DNA from: Stenotrophomonas geniculata ATCC 19374 = JCM 13324
Lineage (GTDB): Bacteria > Pseudomonadota > Gammaproteobacteria > Xanthomonadales > Xanthomonadaceae
DNA: 64,000 bases
Direction of reading: 5' to 3'
NCBI RefSeq assembly: GCF_001431625.1
Contig: NZ_LLXT01000102.1
Coordinates: 58,219-122,218, forward strand
Numbering within the stretch: the stretch's first letter is position 1; every line of letters starts with the position of its first letter. The notes beneath the pieces are model-generated. The model searched no databases and was not told the DNA's origin. It saw only the letters and a program-made list of their open reading frames with translations. A program made the translations under genes and the position numbers. Below, piece after piece: positions 6,622 to 14,267 of this stretch.

Positions 6622-8286
6622 TCACTCCGATACAGGGGGAAGGCCGAGTCGCAAGTTTATATTATTTACGCGATCAATAAAAGTCTTCCTGAATTGGGTT
6701 CCGTCCAGTGTGTTGGCATAATGCGTAACATACATTCTGAACTTCGCTGGGTCTGAGTCAGCCCATTTTTTGCAAGTCTTTATGTCGACCTGCTTCTCGT
6801 CAGCGACCTTGTCGACTGCGAGGGCCCTAATTCCTACATCCTTGAATTCTGCAAGGAAGACTTCCTTTTCCTTCTTAAATTTGGAAAAGAACTCGTCATC
6901 GTCCAAAAGAGAGATAATGAATATTATTATCCTTCTTTCGATTGCAAGGGCATCCTTGTCGGGGAGCTGGAAGTACATGGACTTATCCGCAATGGCATCT
7001 GTTTGCGTTGCTGGAACGTCGGCATCAAACAGGACTAACGAGTCCTTTATTAGTAGCGGGAATCTTATGCAGAGTGCCGCTAGATCGGAGTACGAAGTTC
7101 CGGGCCGATTGCTTTCCGGCGCCAGAGAGCTATGGAATTGAACCAAGTCAAGAAGTTTGCGCTTCTTTATAAGCCTTTTGGCGAAGTGAATTGCGTGATC
7201 ATCCTCACAGAAGATGTCAACCTTCCTGGCCTTGGCGGCGTCTTCCGGATCCGTAAATGTCAGTTCCTTGAATGCAATTTCTTGCGGTGGATTGTGTAGG
7301 ATTGGGGTATTCTTTGCCGTTGCTTTGGATTTGCTGATGAAGTTTATGCAGATGCGATTGGCTGCTAGATCTTTGGCGTGAGTGGCGTAGGCGTGCTGGA
7401 TTAGATGGAGGGAGTGGGTGGTAATGACAACCTGGACGGAATTGCGCTTAGACCATCTATAAAGGTAATCCATGAGGCGGGTTTGAGCGACGGGATGAAG
7501 GCTGCACTCCATCTCGTCAATGCAAAGAATTCCGTTGCCCAGTCCGGCAGTCTTCTTTTGTCGGGAAAATCCTAGAAGTCTGTTGAAAATCGCGCCTAGG
7601 TTGTCCTCACCTGAGGATATCGAACTCCAGTCATACGTGGCAGCAGCACCAGACGGACCGAAGGTCGTCTTCAATGCACGCTCTTGCACCGGGGTAAAAG
7701 AACTATATTCAGTGCTTGGAAATACTGATTCGTAGAAATCGATCAGATCTGCCGCTTCGCTGGCACCAAGGACCGCGCTAGTGGATGGCTTAGCTTTGGT
7801 GTCCACCAGTGGATACAGTCGCTTTAGGTTAAGGAAGGTGGTGTTGTATGAGAAATTGCCGTCGCCTTTTTCTGCACCAGAAACGACGATCCGGTGACGG
7901 TTGGTCGTCTTTGCTACCCAATAGATACTTACTTTTTCGGCGAGCAGGCCTTTAGGCGTATCGAGATAGACCGTGTATCCGTAGTCTTTGGTGTCGTGGG
8001 TAGTCGAAAGCTTAAATACATTTGAAAGTGGTGTCTTAAGAGCTGCGCCGAACGCGTCCTTGGCATTGCTGTCGAATGGATGGGCGATCAGTCCCAGGAT
8101 CGAAGTCTTCATCGTTCCATTGCGTCCAGAAATAATCGTTAGGTGATCACCTAGTACGACCATCTGGTCCGCCAAAGTTCTGAAGGTATCAATCTTTAGC
8201 CCGGCGATACGCGTAATTGGAATTTTTTTGTTGTCCGTATAGCCCAAGCCAGACTTAGGGAGAGCAGTATTCCAGTCCGTGGTCAT
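6622..8286 (-). CDS. AAA/OLD-like ATPase with C-terminal TOPRIM-like region
   Basis: 554 residues. The N-terminus has an ABC/OLD-type ATPase: Walker A at 54-61 reads GRNGTMKT, with Met where the last Gly normally stands; Walker B-like LCIDEMECSLHP and a VITTHSLHLIQ switch follow at about 255-300, preceded by a signature-like SISSGEDNLG. The last third has DIFCEDDHAIHF and LVLFDADV, which resemble the conserved Glu and the DxD of TOPRIM nucleases in OLD/DUF4435 proteins. Such architectures cleave or nick nucleic acid in phage defence. First gene of an operon with the methylase. Exact family not recognised; function inferred. Confidence 0.65.
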   Translation of the reverse strand: MTTDWNTALPKSGLGYTDNKKIPITRIAGLKIDTFRTLADQMVVLGDHLTIISGRNGTMKTSILGLIAHPFDSNAKDAFGAALKTPLSNVFKLSTTHDTKDYGYTVYLDTPKGLLAEKVSIYWVAKTTNRHRIVVSGAEKGDGNFSYNTTFLNLKRLYPLVDTKAKPSTSAVLGASEAADLIDFYESVFPSTEYSSFTPVQERALKTTFGPSGAAATYDWSSISSGEDNLGAIFNRLLGFSRQKKTAGLGNGILCIDEMECSLHPVAQTRLMDYLYRWSKRNSVQVVITTHSLHLIQHAYATHAKDLAANRICINFISKSKATAKNTPILHNPPQEIAFKELTFTDPEDAAKARKVDIFCEDDHAIHFAKRLIKKRKLLDLVQFHSSLAPESNRPGTSYSDLAALCIRFPLLIKDSLVLFDADVPATQTDAIADKSMYFQLPDKDALAIERRIIIFIISLLDDDEFFSKFKKEKEVFLAEFKDVGIRALAVDKVADEKQVDIKTCKKWADSDPAKFRMYVTHYANTLDGTQFRKTFIDRVNNINLRLGLPPVSE

Positions 8287-8322
8287 GTCGTCGTCAGTAG
8301 CCGGTTGTGAACCTTAAGTTTA

Positions 8323-8342
8323 CGACATGTTCATAAATGTCG
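8323..8342. promoter_or_regulatory. Inverted repeat upstream of the ATPase/methylase operon
   Basis: CGACAT and ATGTCG arms with an 8-bp AT-rich spacer, 37 bp before the ATPase start; a likely operator. The remainder up to the integrase (8343-8623) has no gene I can support. Confidence 0.35.
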
Positions 8343-8623
8343 CTCTGACGCGATGGCTTTGATGAATTGGAGGTCGCTTCCCTTGCGACTGCGGTAGCGC
8401 ATCCTGCAGCAATGGCGAACTGGCAAAAGGACCCGGCCTCATTGGAGGCCAAGGCTGCGGCCAAGCTGCAGCAGGCGTTGGACCTCGAACGAGATACCTC
8501 TGGAAGTTGGCGCTGCCGCGCGCGCCGCCGGCAGAGCGCGCAACGTCTGCGCGCTACCGCCAGTAGTCATCAACGCGCCGCAGGCCGCCTGGTAGGTCTA
8601 GATCTGCCGGAGGACCTGCCGTT

Positions 8624-9973
8624 CTAGCGGTTCAGGCCCTTGCGCATCGGAACCACCGTCGCACCGGCGCCGGTAAGCAGTTCGTACAGGGCCTCCACCG
8701 CAGCGCGTTTCTCCGCGTCGTACTCGAAGAAGTTGTAATGCCGCTTCTGAACGCCACTCAGGCCGTGGGATTGCAGGTGACCACGGACTTCTTCCGACAG
8801 GCCCAGCGCAGCGAGCCGAGTCTCCACCGTGCGTCTTAGATCGCCAGGCGTGAACGGCGATGTCAGCTCGCCGGCGGCCACCATGTTGGCCACCACCGGA
8901 TCCATGATTCCCCGGAACTCGTCATAGGTCGCCGGCGCCTTTCCGCCGGTGAGCGAGAACAGGTGCGGCCTGGCGCCGTCGCCGTCACTGTCATCATCGC
9001 CGCGCAAGACGGCGAGATCCGCAGCCATCAGCGGGAGCAGCGGCACCAAGTGCACGCGGGGCACGCGGCGACGCCCCTTGATGTCGAGCAAGCGGACGGA
9101 TCCGGTGCCGGTATCCGTGTCGTGATCGTGATCTGACCATTTCAGCCGCATCAGCTGTGCAATGCGCTGCCCGCCGGTCAGCAGGTGGAAGCGCAGCAGG
9201 GCGCCCTGTCGTCCTGGCAGCTTCTCGATCCTGCGCCAGTAGGCACGAAGCTCGGCCACCGTAAGAACCCGGTCTCGCGGCTGACCGCTGTCGAGCGTGG
9301 CCAGGTCGCGCGCCGGGTTTCTGGATACGTTGAGCACGCGCAGAGCGTCGGGGGCGGCCGCGTCCTGCTTGGCTGCGATCGCCGCCGCATACGCTGCACG
9401 CAGGTATGACCGGATCTTGCCGCCTTCGCGGAGCTTCTTGGCGCGCACAAGCCGCGACAGGATCGGAAGCAGGTCATCCAGCTCAAGCTCGGATGCCGGG
9501 CGCCCCCAGAGGGCAGGCCACGGATCCTCGATGTGGCGCGTGATGGAAGCGCGCGTCGCAGCGGCAGAGACCTTGCCGCCGTCCTCCAAGCTTTGGGCAT
9601 AGGCTGTCATCAGAGCACCCAACGTGGCGCCTGATCGCCGCGTCGATTCGGCCAGGGCCTCGGCTTTCGCACGGTCCACCGCCGCTGCCTCGGCCGCGAT
9701 CGCGTCGCGCAAATCACGTTCGCCGGCTTGATACCGCCGTGACAACGCCGCCGCCGCTTCGCGCGCTGCGGTCAGTGCCAGGCCGGTGCCGATAAGCAGA
9801 CGGTCGCGCTGCCCGTTGGACTTCGTGTACCTGTAGTAGAACCGCAGTTGCCCGCCGGCCAACTTGCGCACGTCCAGGCAGCCCGCGCCGCGCGGCGCCG
9901 GATCTGAGGCCCATTCGCCGGCCGGCAGTGCGGCCAGTCCCTTCGCTGTAAGCATTCCCTTTGATGCGCCCAT
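8624..9973 (-). CDS. int: Prophage tyrosine integrase
   Basis: 449 residues, the site-specific recombinase of element 1. N-terminal DUF4102-like arm-binding region (residues about 1-100), core-binding region, then the catalytic domain with the first Arg in LLTGGQRIAQLMRLKW, the second box TPGDLRRT, the histidine box HLQSHGL and the nucleophile region RHYNFFEY. It reads away from the attachment site 140 bp upstream of its start, the usual position of an integrase relative to attP. Start at the ATG 9973; a second ATG six codons in is also possible. Confidence 0.9.
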   Translation of the reverse strand: MGASKGMLTAKGLAALPAGEWASDPAPRGAGCLDVRKLAGGQLRFYYRYTKSNGQRDRLLIGTGLALTAAREAAAALSRRYQAGERDLRDAIAAEAAAVDRAKAEALAESTRRSGATLGALMTAYAQSLEDGGKVSAAATRASITRHIEDPWPALWGRPASELELDDLLPILSRLVRAKKLREGGKIRSYLRAAYAAAIAAKQDAAAPDALRVLNVSRNPARDLATLDSGQPRDRVLTVAELRAYWRRIEKLPGRQGALLRFHLLTGGQRIAQLMRLKWSDHDHDTDTGTGSVRLLDIKGRRRVPRVHLVPLLPLMAADLAVLRGDDDSDGDGARPHLFSLTGGKAPATYDEFRGIMDPVVANMVAAGELTSPFTPGDLRRTVETRLAALGLSEEVRGHLQSHGLSGVQKRHYNFFEYDAEKRAAVEALYELLTGAGATVVPMRKGLNR

Positions 9974-10111
9974 TGGTGACCGCTCGGTGACCGTTTGTCC
10001 GTGGAAAGAGGTGGACGATGATGGGCGCAGGTGGTCGCACAGCCTGAGAAAATCAATGACTTAGCTTAAAGCTGGGACACCTGTGGAAGCGCGTGGAAGC
10101 CCTATAGAGGC

Positions 10112-10156
10112 CTCATAATCCCTTGGTTCCAGGTTCGAATCCTGGTGGGCCCACCA
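10112..10156 (+). other. tRNA-Met(CAU) 3' fragment, attachment site shared by two elements
   Basis: The bases hold the anticodon loop CTCATAA, a perfect T-arm (CCAGG TTCGAAT CCTGG), the acceptor 3' strand TGGGCCC, discriminator A and CCA. The 5' half is missing: the five bases before the loop (GAGGC) cannot pair with TCCCT. This is therefore a remnant made by integration with crossover at the anticodon loop, not a working tRNA. The intact gene should lie to the left of the window at the far end of element 1. Confidence 0.8.
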
Positions 10157-10181
10157 ATTGATGATCCTATGTCGTCCTATG

Positions 10182-10224
10182 AAGGCTGAAATATCCTGAA
10201 AAAACAGGGATTTCAGCCTTTTTT
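10182..10224 (+). terminator. Intrinsic terminator after the att site
   Basis: Eleven-bp perfect stem (AAGGCTGAAAT at 10182 with ATTTCAGCCTT at 10210), inner CCTG/CAGG pairing, then a run of T. It separates tRNA-side transcription from the second integrase. Confidence 0.75.
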
Positions 10225-10270
10225 GCATCTGATTGCGTCCTATGTGATCCAGCAGAATCCAGACTTCTCT

Positions 10271-10322
10271 GGCGGTATCTTTGGCGGTAACCTCCACCCG
10301 CTCTACACCTGTTACCGCCAAA
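10271..10322. repeat. Integrase arm-type sites, left end of element 2
   Basis: GGCGGTA at 10271, TTTGGCGGTAAC at 10280-10291 and its exact inverse GTTACCGCCAAA at 10311-10322, just before the integrase start. The same word recurs at the right end of the element (22599-22617), which is how arm-type sites at attL and attR should look. Confidence 0.55.
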
Positions 10323-10337
10323 TCAGTTGCCGCCACC

Positions 10338-11528
10338 ATGTCATTGACCGATACCGCCATTCGCAGGACCAAGCCCACCGCTGCCGTGCAGAAGCTGCGA
10401 GACGGCGGAGGCCTGTACCTGCTGCTGAAACCTGATGGCGCCAGATGGTGGCGCTGGGACTATCGGCGTCCTGTGACCGGCAAGCGCAACACGCTGTCGC
10501 TTGGCACCTATCCAGAGGTGAGCCTGGCGTCCGTGCGCGAGCGCCATGCTGCTGCGCGAAAGCTGTTGGCCGAAGGTGTTGATCCGGGCGAGCAGCGCAA
10601 GGCGCAGAAAGTGGCCAGCTTGGAACTGGCCACCAACACATTCGGGGCGCTGGCGCGCGAACACTTGGCGATGAGAGCCAAGAAGCTGTCTGCCGGGTCG
10701 GTGAAACGAGAGACGCGCTTGATCGAGAAAGATCTGACGCCGTACATCGGGCAACGACCCATTGCAGCGATCACAGCACGTGAACTGTTGGAGACGCTGC
10801 GCAAGATCGAGGGGCGCGGCGCGGTCGAAACTGCACATCGGGCGCGGATGCTGGTCAGCCAGGTTCTTCGATACGCGATAGCGACAGGACGTGCAGACAG
10901 GAACGTGGCAGAGGATCTGAAAGGAGCGCTCACTTCGCCCGAAGGGCGTCACTTCGCCAGCATGACTGAGCCCAAGCAGATCGCAGAACTGCTGCGCTCA
11001 ATACACGGCTATCCAGGATCACCGATTGTCATGGCGGCCCTGTGCCTAGCGCCGCTGGTATTCGTTCGCCCTGGTGAGCTTCGTCGTGCACGATGGTCGG
11101 ACATCGACCTGGACAATGGCGAATGGCGGTTCACGGCAAGCAAGACCGGCCAATCGCACGTTGTTCCATTGGCTTCGCAGTCTGTGGCGATTCTTAGGTC
11201 TGTGCACCCGCTGACTGGGCGGAAAGAGTTCGTGTTCCCCAGTGTGCGTGGCAAGGGGCGGCCGATGAGCGAGAACACGATCAACGCGGCGCTACGTCGC
11301 CTCGGCTACGACTCCGACACAATGACCGGGCATGGCTTCCGCGCGATGGCGCGCACTGTGCTGGATGAGGTGCTGGGCTTCCGTCCGGACTACATCGAGC
11401 ACCAGCTTGCACACGCTGTGCGTGACCCCAACGGAAGGGCATACAACCGTACGGCTCACCTGGTTGAGCGGGTAAAAATGATGCAGGCGTGGGCGGACTA
11501 TCTGGACGGCTTGAGAGCCTCCAGCTGA
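10338..11528 (+). CDS. int: P4-type tyrosine integrase of the satellite
   Basis: 396 residues from MSLTDTAIRRTKP, the usual start of P4-type integrases (DUF4102 arm-binding domain, residues 1-90, with GGGLYLLL and SLGTYPEVSLA). Catalytic boxes: Arg in FVRPGELRRARW, His-x-x-Arg in GHGFRAMART, His in EHQLAHAVRD and Tyr in AYNRTAHL. The frame is open 19 codons further upstream, but those codons cover the arm-type repeats. It reads away from the tRNA fragment, back to back with the prophage integrase on the other side. Confidence 0.93.
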   Translation: MSLTDTAIRRTKPTAAVQKLRDGGGLYLLLKPDGARWWRWDYRRPVTGKRNTLSLGTYPEVSLASVRERHAAARKLLAEGVDPGEQRKAQKVASLELATNTFGALAREHLAMRAKKLSAGSVKRETRLIEKDLTPYIGQRPIAAITARELLETLRKIEGRGAVETAHRARMLVSQVLRYAIATGRADRNVAEDLKGALTSPEGRHFASMTEPKQIAELLRSIHGYPGSPIVMAALCLAPLVFVRPGELRRARWSDIDLDNGEWRFTASKTGQSHVVPLASQSVAILRSVHPLTGRKEFVFPSVRGKGRPMSENTINAALRRLGYDSDTMTGHGFRAMARTVLDEVLGFRPDYIEHQLAHAVRDPNGRAYNRTAHLVERVKMMQAWADYLDGLRASS

Positions 11529-11571
11529 CCTCCCGTTCTTCCATCTTTCATTTCTAACTTACTGTTTTTGC

Positions 11572-11684
11572 TGGTTACAGTGGTAACACTGGTTACACCG
11601 CTGAGAAACGTATTAAAAATCAGTCGGTTGCGTCCATTTTCGGAGCGCCGCATTCACTGGTTACAGCTGGTTACGCTGGTTACA
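11572..11684. repeat. Iteron cluster, left (ori/crr-like)
   Basis: Five copies of TGGTTAC[A/G] at 11572, 11590, 11658, 11668 and 11677 plus a variant (TGGTAACA) at 11581, spaced 9-10 bp within two groups; two copies extend to ACTGGTTACA. The same 10-mer in inverse orientation makes the second cluster at 21071-21318. Two iteron clusters are the replication signature of P4 (ori and crr). Confidence 0.65.
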
Positions 11685-11695
11685 GCTGCGCCCTA

Positions 11696-12011
11696 TCAAC
11701 CCACATTGGACGTATCCGGATCGATGGCGCGCGCCGATTGAATCGCTCTGCCGCAGCCTCTTTCCGGCCAGCGGGTGGCTTTGTAGGCCGCCGAGTTGTC
11801 GTCATGACGGCCGATGACCAGACCGAACCCGCGGGTAATCGATAGTTCGCTCGCCGCACATTTTGCGCCGTCGGCTTGGAGCAGCAGGTTGCCAGGCGCG
11901 TCCGTTTGTCCTGCGCAACCAGTCGGGCGGCTTGACTGCTGCGCTCGATTGTCATCTCCCGCCAGTTGGCCGGCGCATCGAAAACGTGCGCCGTCAAGGG
12001 GAATTCGTCAT
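11696..12011 (-). pseudogene. Frameshifted small gene of unknown function
   Basis: On the minus strand an ATG at 12011 (MTNSP, then stop) is out of frame by one base with a long open frame that reads LDGARFRCAGQLAG and later RGFGLVIGRHDDNSAAYKA, and ends at 11696. The span is 316 nt, one more than 105 codons; dropping one A in codon 3 would give an intact 104-residue protein. Another frame on this strand is also open, as often in GC-rich DNA, so the call is tentative. I do not recognise a function. Confidence 0.45.
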
Positions 12012-12017
12012 GTGTAA

Positions 12018-12037
12018 TTTTACAAAATACTGTAAAA
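12018..12037. promoter_or_regulatory. AT-rich inverted repeat, likely operator
   Basis: TTTTACA and TGTAAAA arms separated by 6 bp in an AT-rich pocket between the broken minus-strand gene and the AlpA-like gene. It could be the binding site of a satellite regulator acting on either direction. The rest of 12038-12150 holds nothing recognisable. Confidence 0.4.
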
Positions 12038-12150
12038 ATTTTCCCTACACATCGTGCTGCGTGAGTTGAGCGGCAGCTGTCTCTAGCCTTCTAACCAAGC
12101 CCACAACACAGGGCGGCGGTTGACTAAACGTCAGCCCCGCGACCTCTCAC

Positions 12151-12423
12151 ATGCTTGGTTCCCCAGCCCCTCAGGCGACCGCACCCGGTCAGCCTGCCGA
12201 TCATTCTCGGCCCGATGCCGCACGCGGTGAACGCTTCCTGCGCAAGCGCGAGGTGCTCAGTCGTACCGGCATTTCCCGCTCGCACCTGTACTGGCTGATG
12301 AAGCGCGGCCGGTTCCCCGCATCGATCCCCCTTTCCCCGCGCGTAACTGTCTGGTTGGAGTCGGACGTGGACGCGTGGATTGCCACCCACATTCCCGATA
12401 CCCACCTGCGAGCGCAGCCATGA
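12151..12423 (+). CDS. AlpA-family regulator (MerR-like HTH, Vis-type)
   Basis: 90 residues. From residue 28 the protein matches the AlpA/phage_AlpA pattern: FLRKREVLSRTGISRSHLYWLMKRG, then FP....LSPRVTVWLESDVDAWI. These small winged-HTH proteins act in P4-like elements as Vis-type excision factors or transcription regulators. The first 27 residues are low complexity (Ala/Pro/Gln), so a later start cannot be excluded. Its stop overlaps the next ATG (ATGA), so it starts a compact operon. Confidence 0.85.
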   Translation: MLGSPAPQATAPGQPADHSRPDAARGERFLRKREVLSRTGISRSHLYWLMKRGRFPASIPLSPRVTVWLESDVDAWIATHIPDTHLRAQP

Positions 12424-12623
12424 AAGACACCATCGTCCTGACCATCTCCGATCAGAAGTTCACCCTGAGCCCGGCAGAAGCCAAGTTCCTGGCTGAGCAT
12501 CTGCGAACGGCTGTGGCACAGCCGAATCTCGCGCTGAACTTCTCCCAGAGCCGGACTGCGCAAGGCGGCCGCATTGCACTCTCGCGCGGTGTCGCGGGTA
12601 GCCGTTCCACCACTGACTGCTGA
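12420..12623 (+). CDS. Small satellite protein, unknown function
   Basis: 67 residues from MKDTIVLTISDQKF; the ATG overlaps the stop of the AlpA-like gene by 4 bp, so it is translated with it. The N-terminal 45 residues look folded (TLSPAEAKFLAEHLRTAV); the tail is Ser/Arg-rich. No family recognised. Confidence 0.6.
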   Translation: MKDTIVLTISDQKFTLSPAEAKFLAEHLRTAVAQPNLALNFSQSRTAQGGRIALSRGVAGSRSTTDC

Positions 12624-12632
12624 GGCATTGCG

Positions 12633-12917
12633 ATGACCAGTTCAAGAGCCTTCCTGCGCTGCCCGCATTGCGATACGCCTGCCATCGTGCGCACCAGCGT
12701 GCTGCATTCCAAACTGCTGCGCGAATCCGTGCTCCAGTGCCGCAATGCGCTGTGCGGTCACACGTTCTCGGCCTACACCGAGATCGTGCGCACGCATGTG
12801 CCAAGCGTCTGCCCGAGTGCCGAGATTTGCCTGCCCCTCAGCGATTCGGCAGAACGCCGCGCGCTCAGTGAGAACGCCACTGAAGCACCGCGCTCCAAGC
12901 GCAGCACGCGGCGATGA
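12633..12917 (+). CDS. Ogr/Delta-type zinc-finger late-gene activator
   Basis: 94 residues with the Ogr/Delta zinc-binding pattern: CPHC at about residues 10-13 and CRNALCGHTFSAYTEIVR at 36 onward (C-x2-C ... C-x4-C). In P2 this protein (Ogr) activates late promoters, and in satellite P4 its counterpart (Delta) switches on the helper's late genes. Here it follows a replication-type satellite operon rather than a full P2 late region, so a Delta-like role is inferred. The C-terminus is charged and probably disordered. Confidence 0.85.
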   Translation: MTSSRAFLRCPHCDTPAIVRTSVLHSKLLRESVLQCRNALCGHTFSAYTEIVRTHVPSVCPSAEICLPLSDSAERRALSENATEAPRSKRSTRR

Positions 12918-12925
12918 CGCGCGTG

Positions 12926-12955
12926 TTGACAGCACCGGCTCATCCGATGCAGCAT
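12926..12955 (+). promoter_or_regulatory. Leader promoter of the satellite early operon (P4 PLE-like)
   Basis: Perfect -35 TTGACA at 12926-12931, 18-bp spacer, weak -10 CAGCAT at 12950-12955. Placed 30 bp upstream of the first immunity box, as expected for the start of a P4-type leader. Confidence 0.4.
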
Positions 12956-13013
12956 TGCCCCGTCGCCGCACAATCGGCGACCGGGTTTAGCAGCCCGAAC
13001 CCTGAGGCGCACC

Positions 13014-13046
13014 AGCGCCCATCGACCGATGCACGGCGCTTTTTTA
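13014..13046 (+). terminator. Intrinsic terminator in the immunity leader
   Basis: AGCGCC...GGCGCT outer stem with inner CATC/GATG and six T after it. It stands between the first target box and the small RNA; premature termination here would shut off the downstream replication genes. Confidence 0.6.
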
Positions 13047-13087
13047 TTGCCTGCTGTGTCGTCGCGGGCGATTGCTTGCCAGTTCTA

Positions 13088-13160
13088 TGGCGGGCGGTGC
13101 GCGGAGACCGAAAGGTCTGCCGGTCCTCAGGCCGGTCTGCTAACCGCGTACCGTCCGTCA
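13088..13160 (+). ncRNA. C4/CI-type antisense immunity RNA
   Basis: The segment folds into a closed cloverleaf-like RNA. The outer stem 13088-13104 with 13144-13160 has 17 consecutive pairs (three G-U). Inside are a hairpin AGACC-GAAA-GGTCT (13105-13118), a CCGG/CCGG hairpin (13120-13135) and an open strand TCTGCTAA (13136-13143). That strand is complementary to boxes on both sides (12985 and 13165). The shape, GAAA hairpin and antisense strand match the C4 antisense RNA class of phages P1/P7 and the CI RNA of P4 as I know it. It would give immunity by blocking expression of the replication operon. Confidence 0.7.
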
Positions 13161-13210
13161 CCTCGTTTAGCAGCGCGGTGGTGGACCTCAACTTACCTGA
13201 GGACCCTGCC

Positions 13211-13420
13211 ATGTCTCATGACACCCTGGCCGCGCCGTCGCGCTTTGCCGCCCGTATTGCTCACCACCTCGGCGAAATCGCCGACACCCTCGATTGGGAC
13301 CATTGCCGCTGGCTGACGCTGACAGCGCGCTTGGAGGCCACCGGCAAAGCGCCTGATGCGCTAACGCTGGGCGAGGTGCAGCACGCCATTGCGGCAACCG
13401 TTCAGGAGGCTGCGCGATGA
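13211..13420 (+). CDS. Small satellite early protein
   Basis: 69 residues from MSHDTLAAPSRFAARI. First coding gene after the immunity leader, translationally coupled to the next gene by the ATGA overlap at 13417. Helical, charged, with one WDHCRW segment; no family recognised. By position it could correspond to a P4 kil/eta-type product or to a replication accessory factor. Confidence 0.65.
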   Translation: MSHDTLAAPSRFAARIAHHLGEIADTLDWDHCRWLTLTARLEATGKAPDALTLGEVQHAIAATVQEAAR

Positions 13421-13632
13421 GCGCTCTCTCCCTGAACATCGCCGCCGTCAATGACGATGCGGCCACGCATGACCTGTTCAGCGCCGCGCGCCAGTTGCAG
13501 CGCATCCATACGATGCCGATGGCCGCGTTGTCGCAGCTGGTAGGCGCACTTGAGTGCCGCCCTGGTGCACTGGAATCCCTGTCCGTAGGTCAGCTGTTGG
13601 CCATGGTCCGTGATGCGGAGGTGGCTGCATGA
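13417..13632 (+). CDS. Small satellite early protein
   Basis: 71 residues, overlapping the previous gene by 4 bp and the next by 4 bp, so the three are coupled. Predicted helical (ARQLQRIHTMPMAALSQLVGALE). Function unknown; conserved position between the immunity RNA and the primase suggests an accessory replication or regulatory role. Confidence 0.65.
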   Translation: MSALSLNIAAVNDDAATHDLFSAARQLQRIHTMPMAALSQLVGALECRPGALESLSVGQLLAMVRDAEVAA

Positions 13633-14267
13633 ACCTCGATACCGTGAGTGTGTCCGGCGTGCCGGGTTTGGCCGATGGGGTGCTCAGCGCCACCATCACC
13701 GATACCTGGTTCGATGCCGAGCGTACCGCCACTATTGTGGAGGCAGCCCGTCGCATTGAGCGGCTCCACAGCAAGGCGTCGCGTCGTCTTGTCGCTCTCA
13801 GTGACGAATTGGATCAAGCGCTAGAAGGCCATCCGTTGGAGGACCGCCTGCGCGAGCGTCTGCTGAGGCCGCTGGAGCGCGATTGCGTGGAGCTGGCCAC
13901 CGTTGCGGCGCGGGTGCGCGTGCGCCTCTCGTTGTTTGCACCTGCGCAGTCGCAGGTGCAGTTTGATCGAGGCATGGCCTTGCAGCTGGAAGATCTGCAA
14001 GCAAAGCCGGCTGCTGCCGAGCCGCCGCGAGCGCCCGCGCCCAGGTCCGCACGCATGCCCTTTGGCTACTGGATCAGCGAGGACAGTTTCAATCGCCTAG
14101 AGCGCGCATGTTCGGCCGCGCTGCTGCTGGCAAGCGTTGATGAGCGCATGGCGGTGCCGTTTGACGCTGTAGCGTTCAGCGCCGCCTATGTGCATGAGGA
14201 TCTGGCCACTGTGGTGGCCAGCGCCAAGCACCGCAGCCAGCTGGAGGCCGACGATGATGCGGCCTGA
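13629..14267 (+). CDS. Satellite protein of unknown function, helical
   Basis: 212 residues, coupled to its neighbours. Mostly helical with an Arg/Leu-rich middle (residues 60-100) and an Ala/Pro linker at about 125-140 separating a second helical domain that begins MPFGYWISEDSF. No enzymatic motif is visible. It overlaps the primase start by 14 bp, so it probably works in the same replication programme. Confidence 0.65.
   Translation: MNLDTVSVSGVPGLADGVLSATITDTWFDAERTATIVEAARRIERLHSKASRRLVALSDELDQALEGHPLEDRLRERLLRPLERDCVELATVAARVRVRLSLFAPAQSQVQFDRGMALQLEDLQAKPAAAEPPRAPAPRSARMPFGYWISEDSFNRLERACSAALLLASVDERMAVPFDAVAFSAAYVHEDLATVVASAKHRSQLEADDDAA

Larger units (their letters stand above)
12985..13174 (+). 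promoter_or_regulatory. Immunity leader boxes flanking the C4-like RNA
   Basis: GTTTAGCAGC occurs at 12985-12994 and again at 13165-13174; between them the C4-like RNA carries an unpaired TCTGCTAA (13136-13143) whose CTGCTAA is the exact complement of TTAGCAG in both boxes. This is the seqA / seqB (in CI RNA) / seqC arrangement of P4 immunity, where pairing of the small RNA with the leader causes early termination. Confidence 0.65.

Noticed and set aside
8367..8627. 86-codon plus-strand frame before the integrase
   Set aside because: Low-complexity, no start signal, overlaps the integrase end.
10061..10378. Minus-strand open frame containing WAHQDSNLEPRDYE
   Set aside because: This is the well-known false protein made by translating a tRNA 3' end in antisense; the DNA is the att/tRNA fragment and a terminator.
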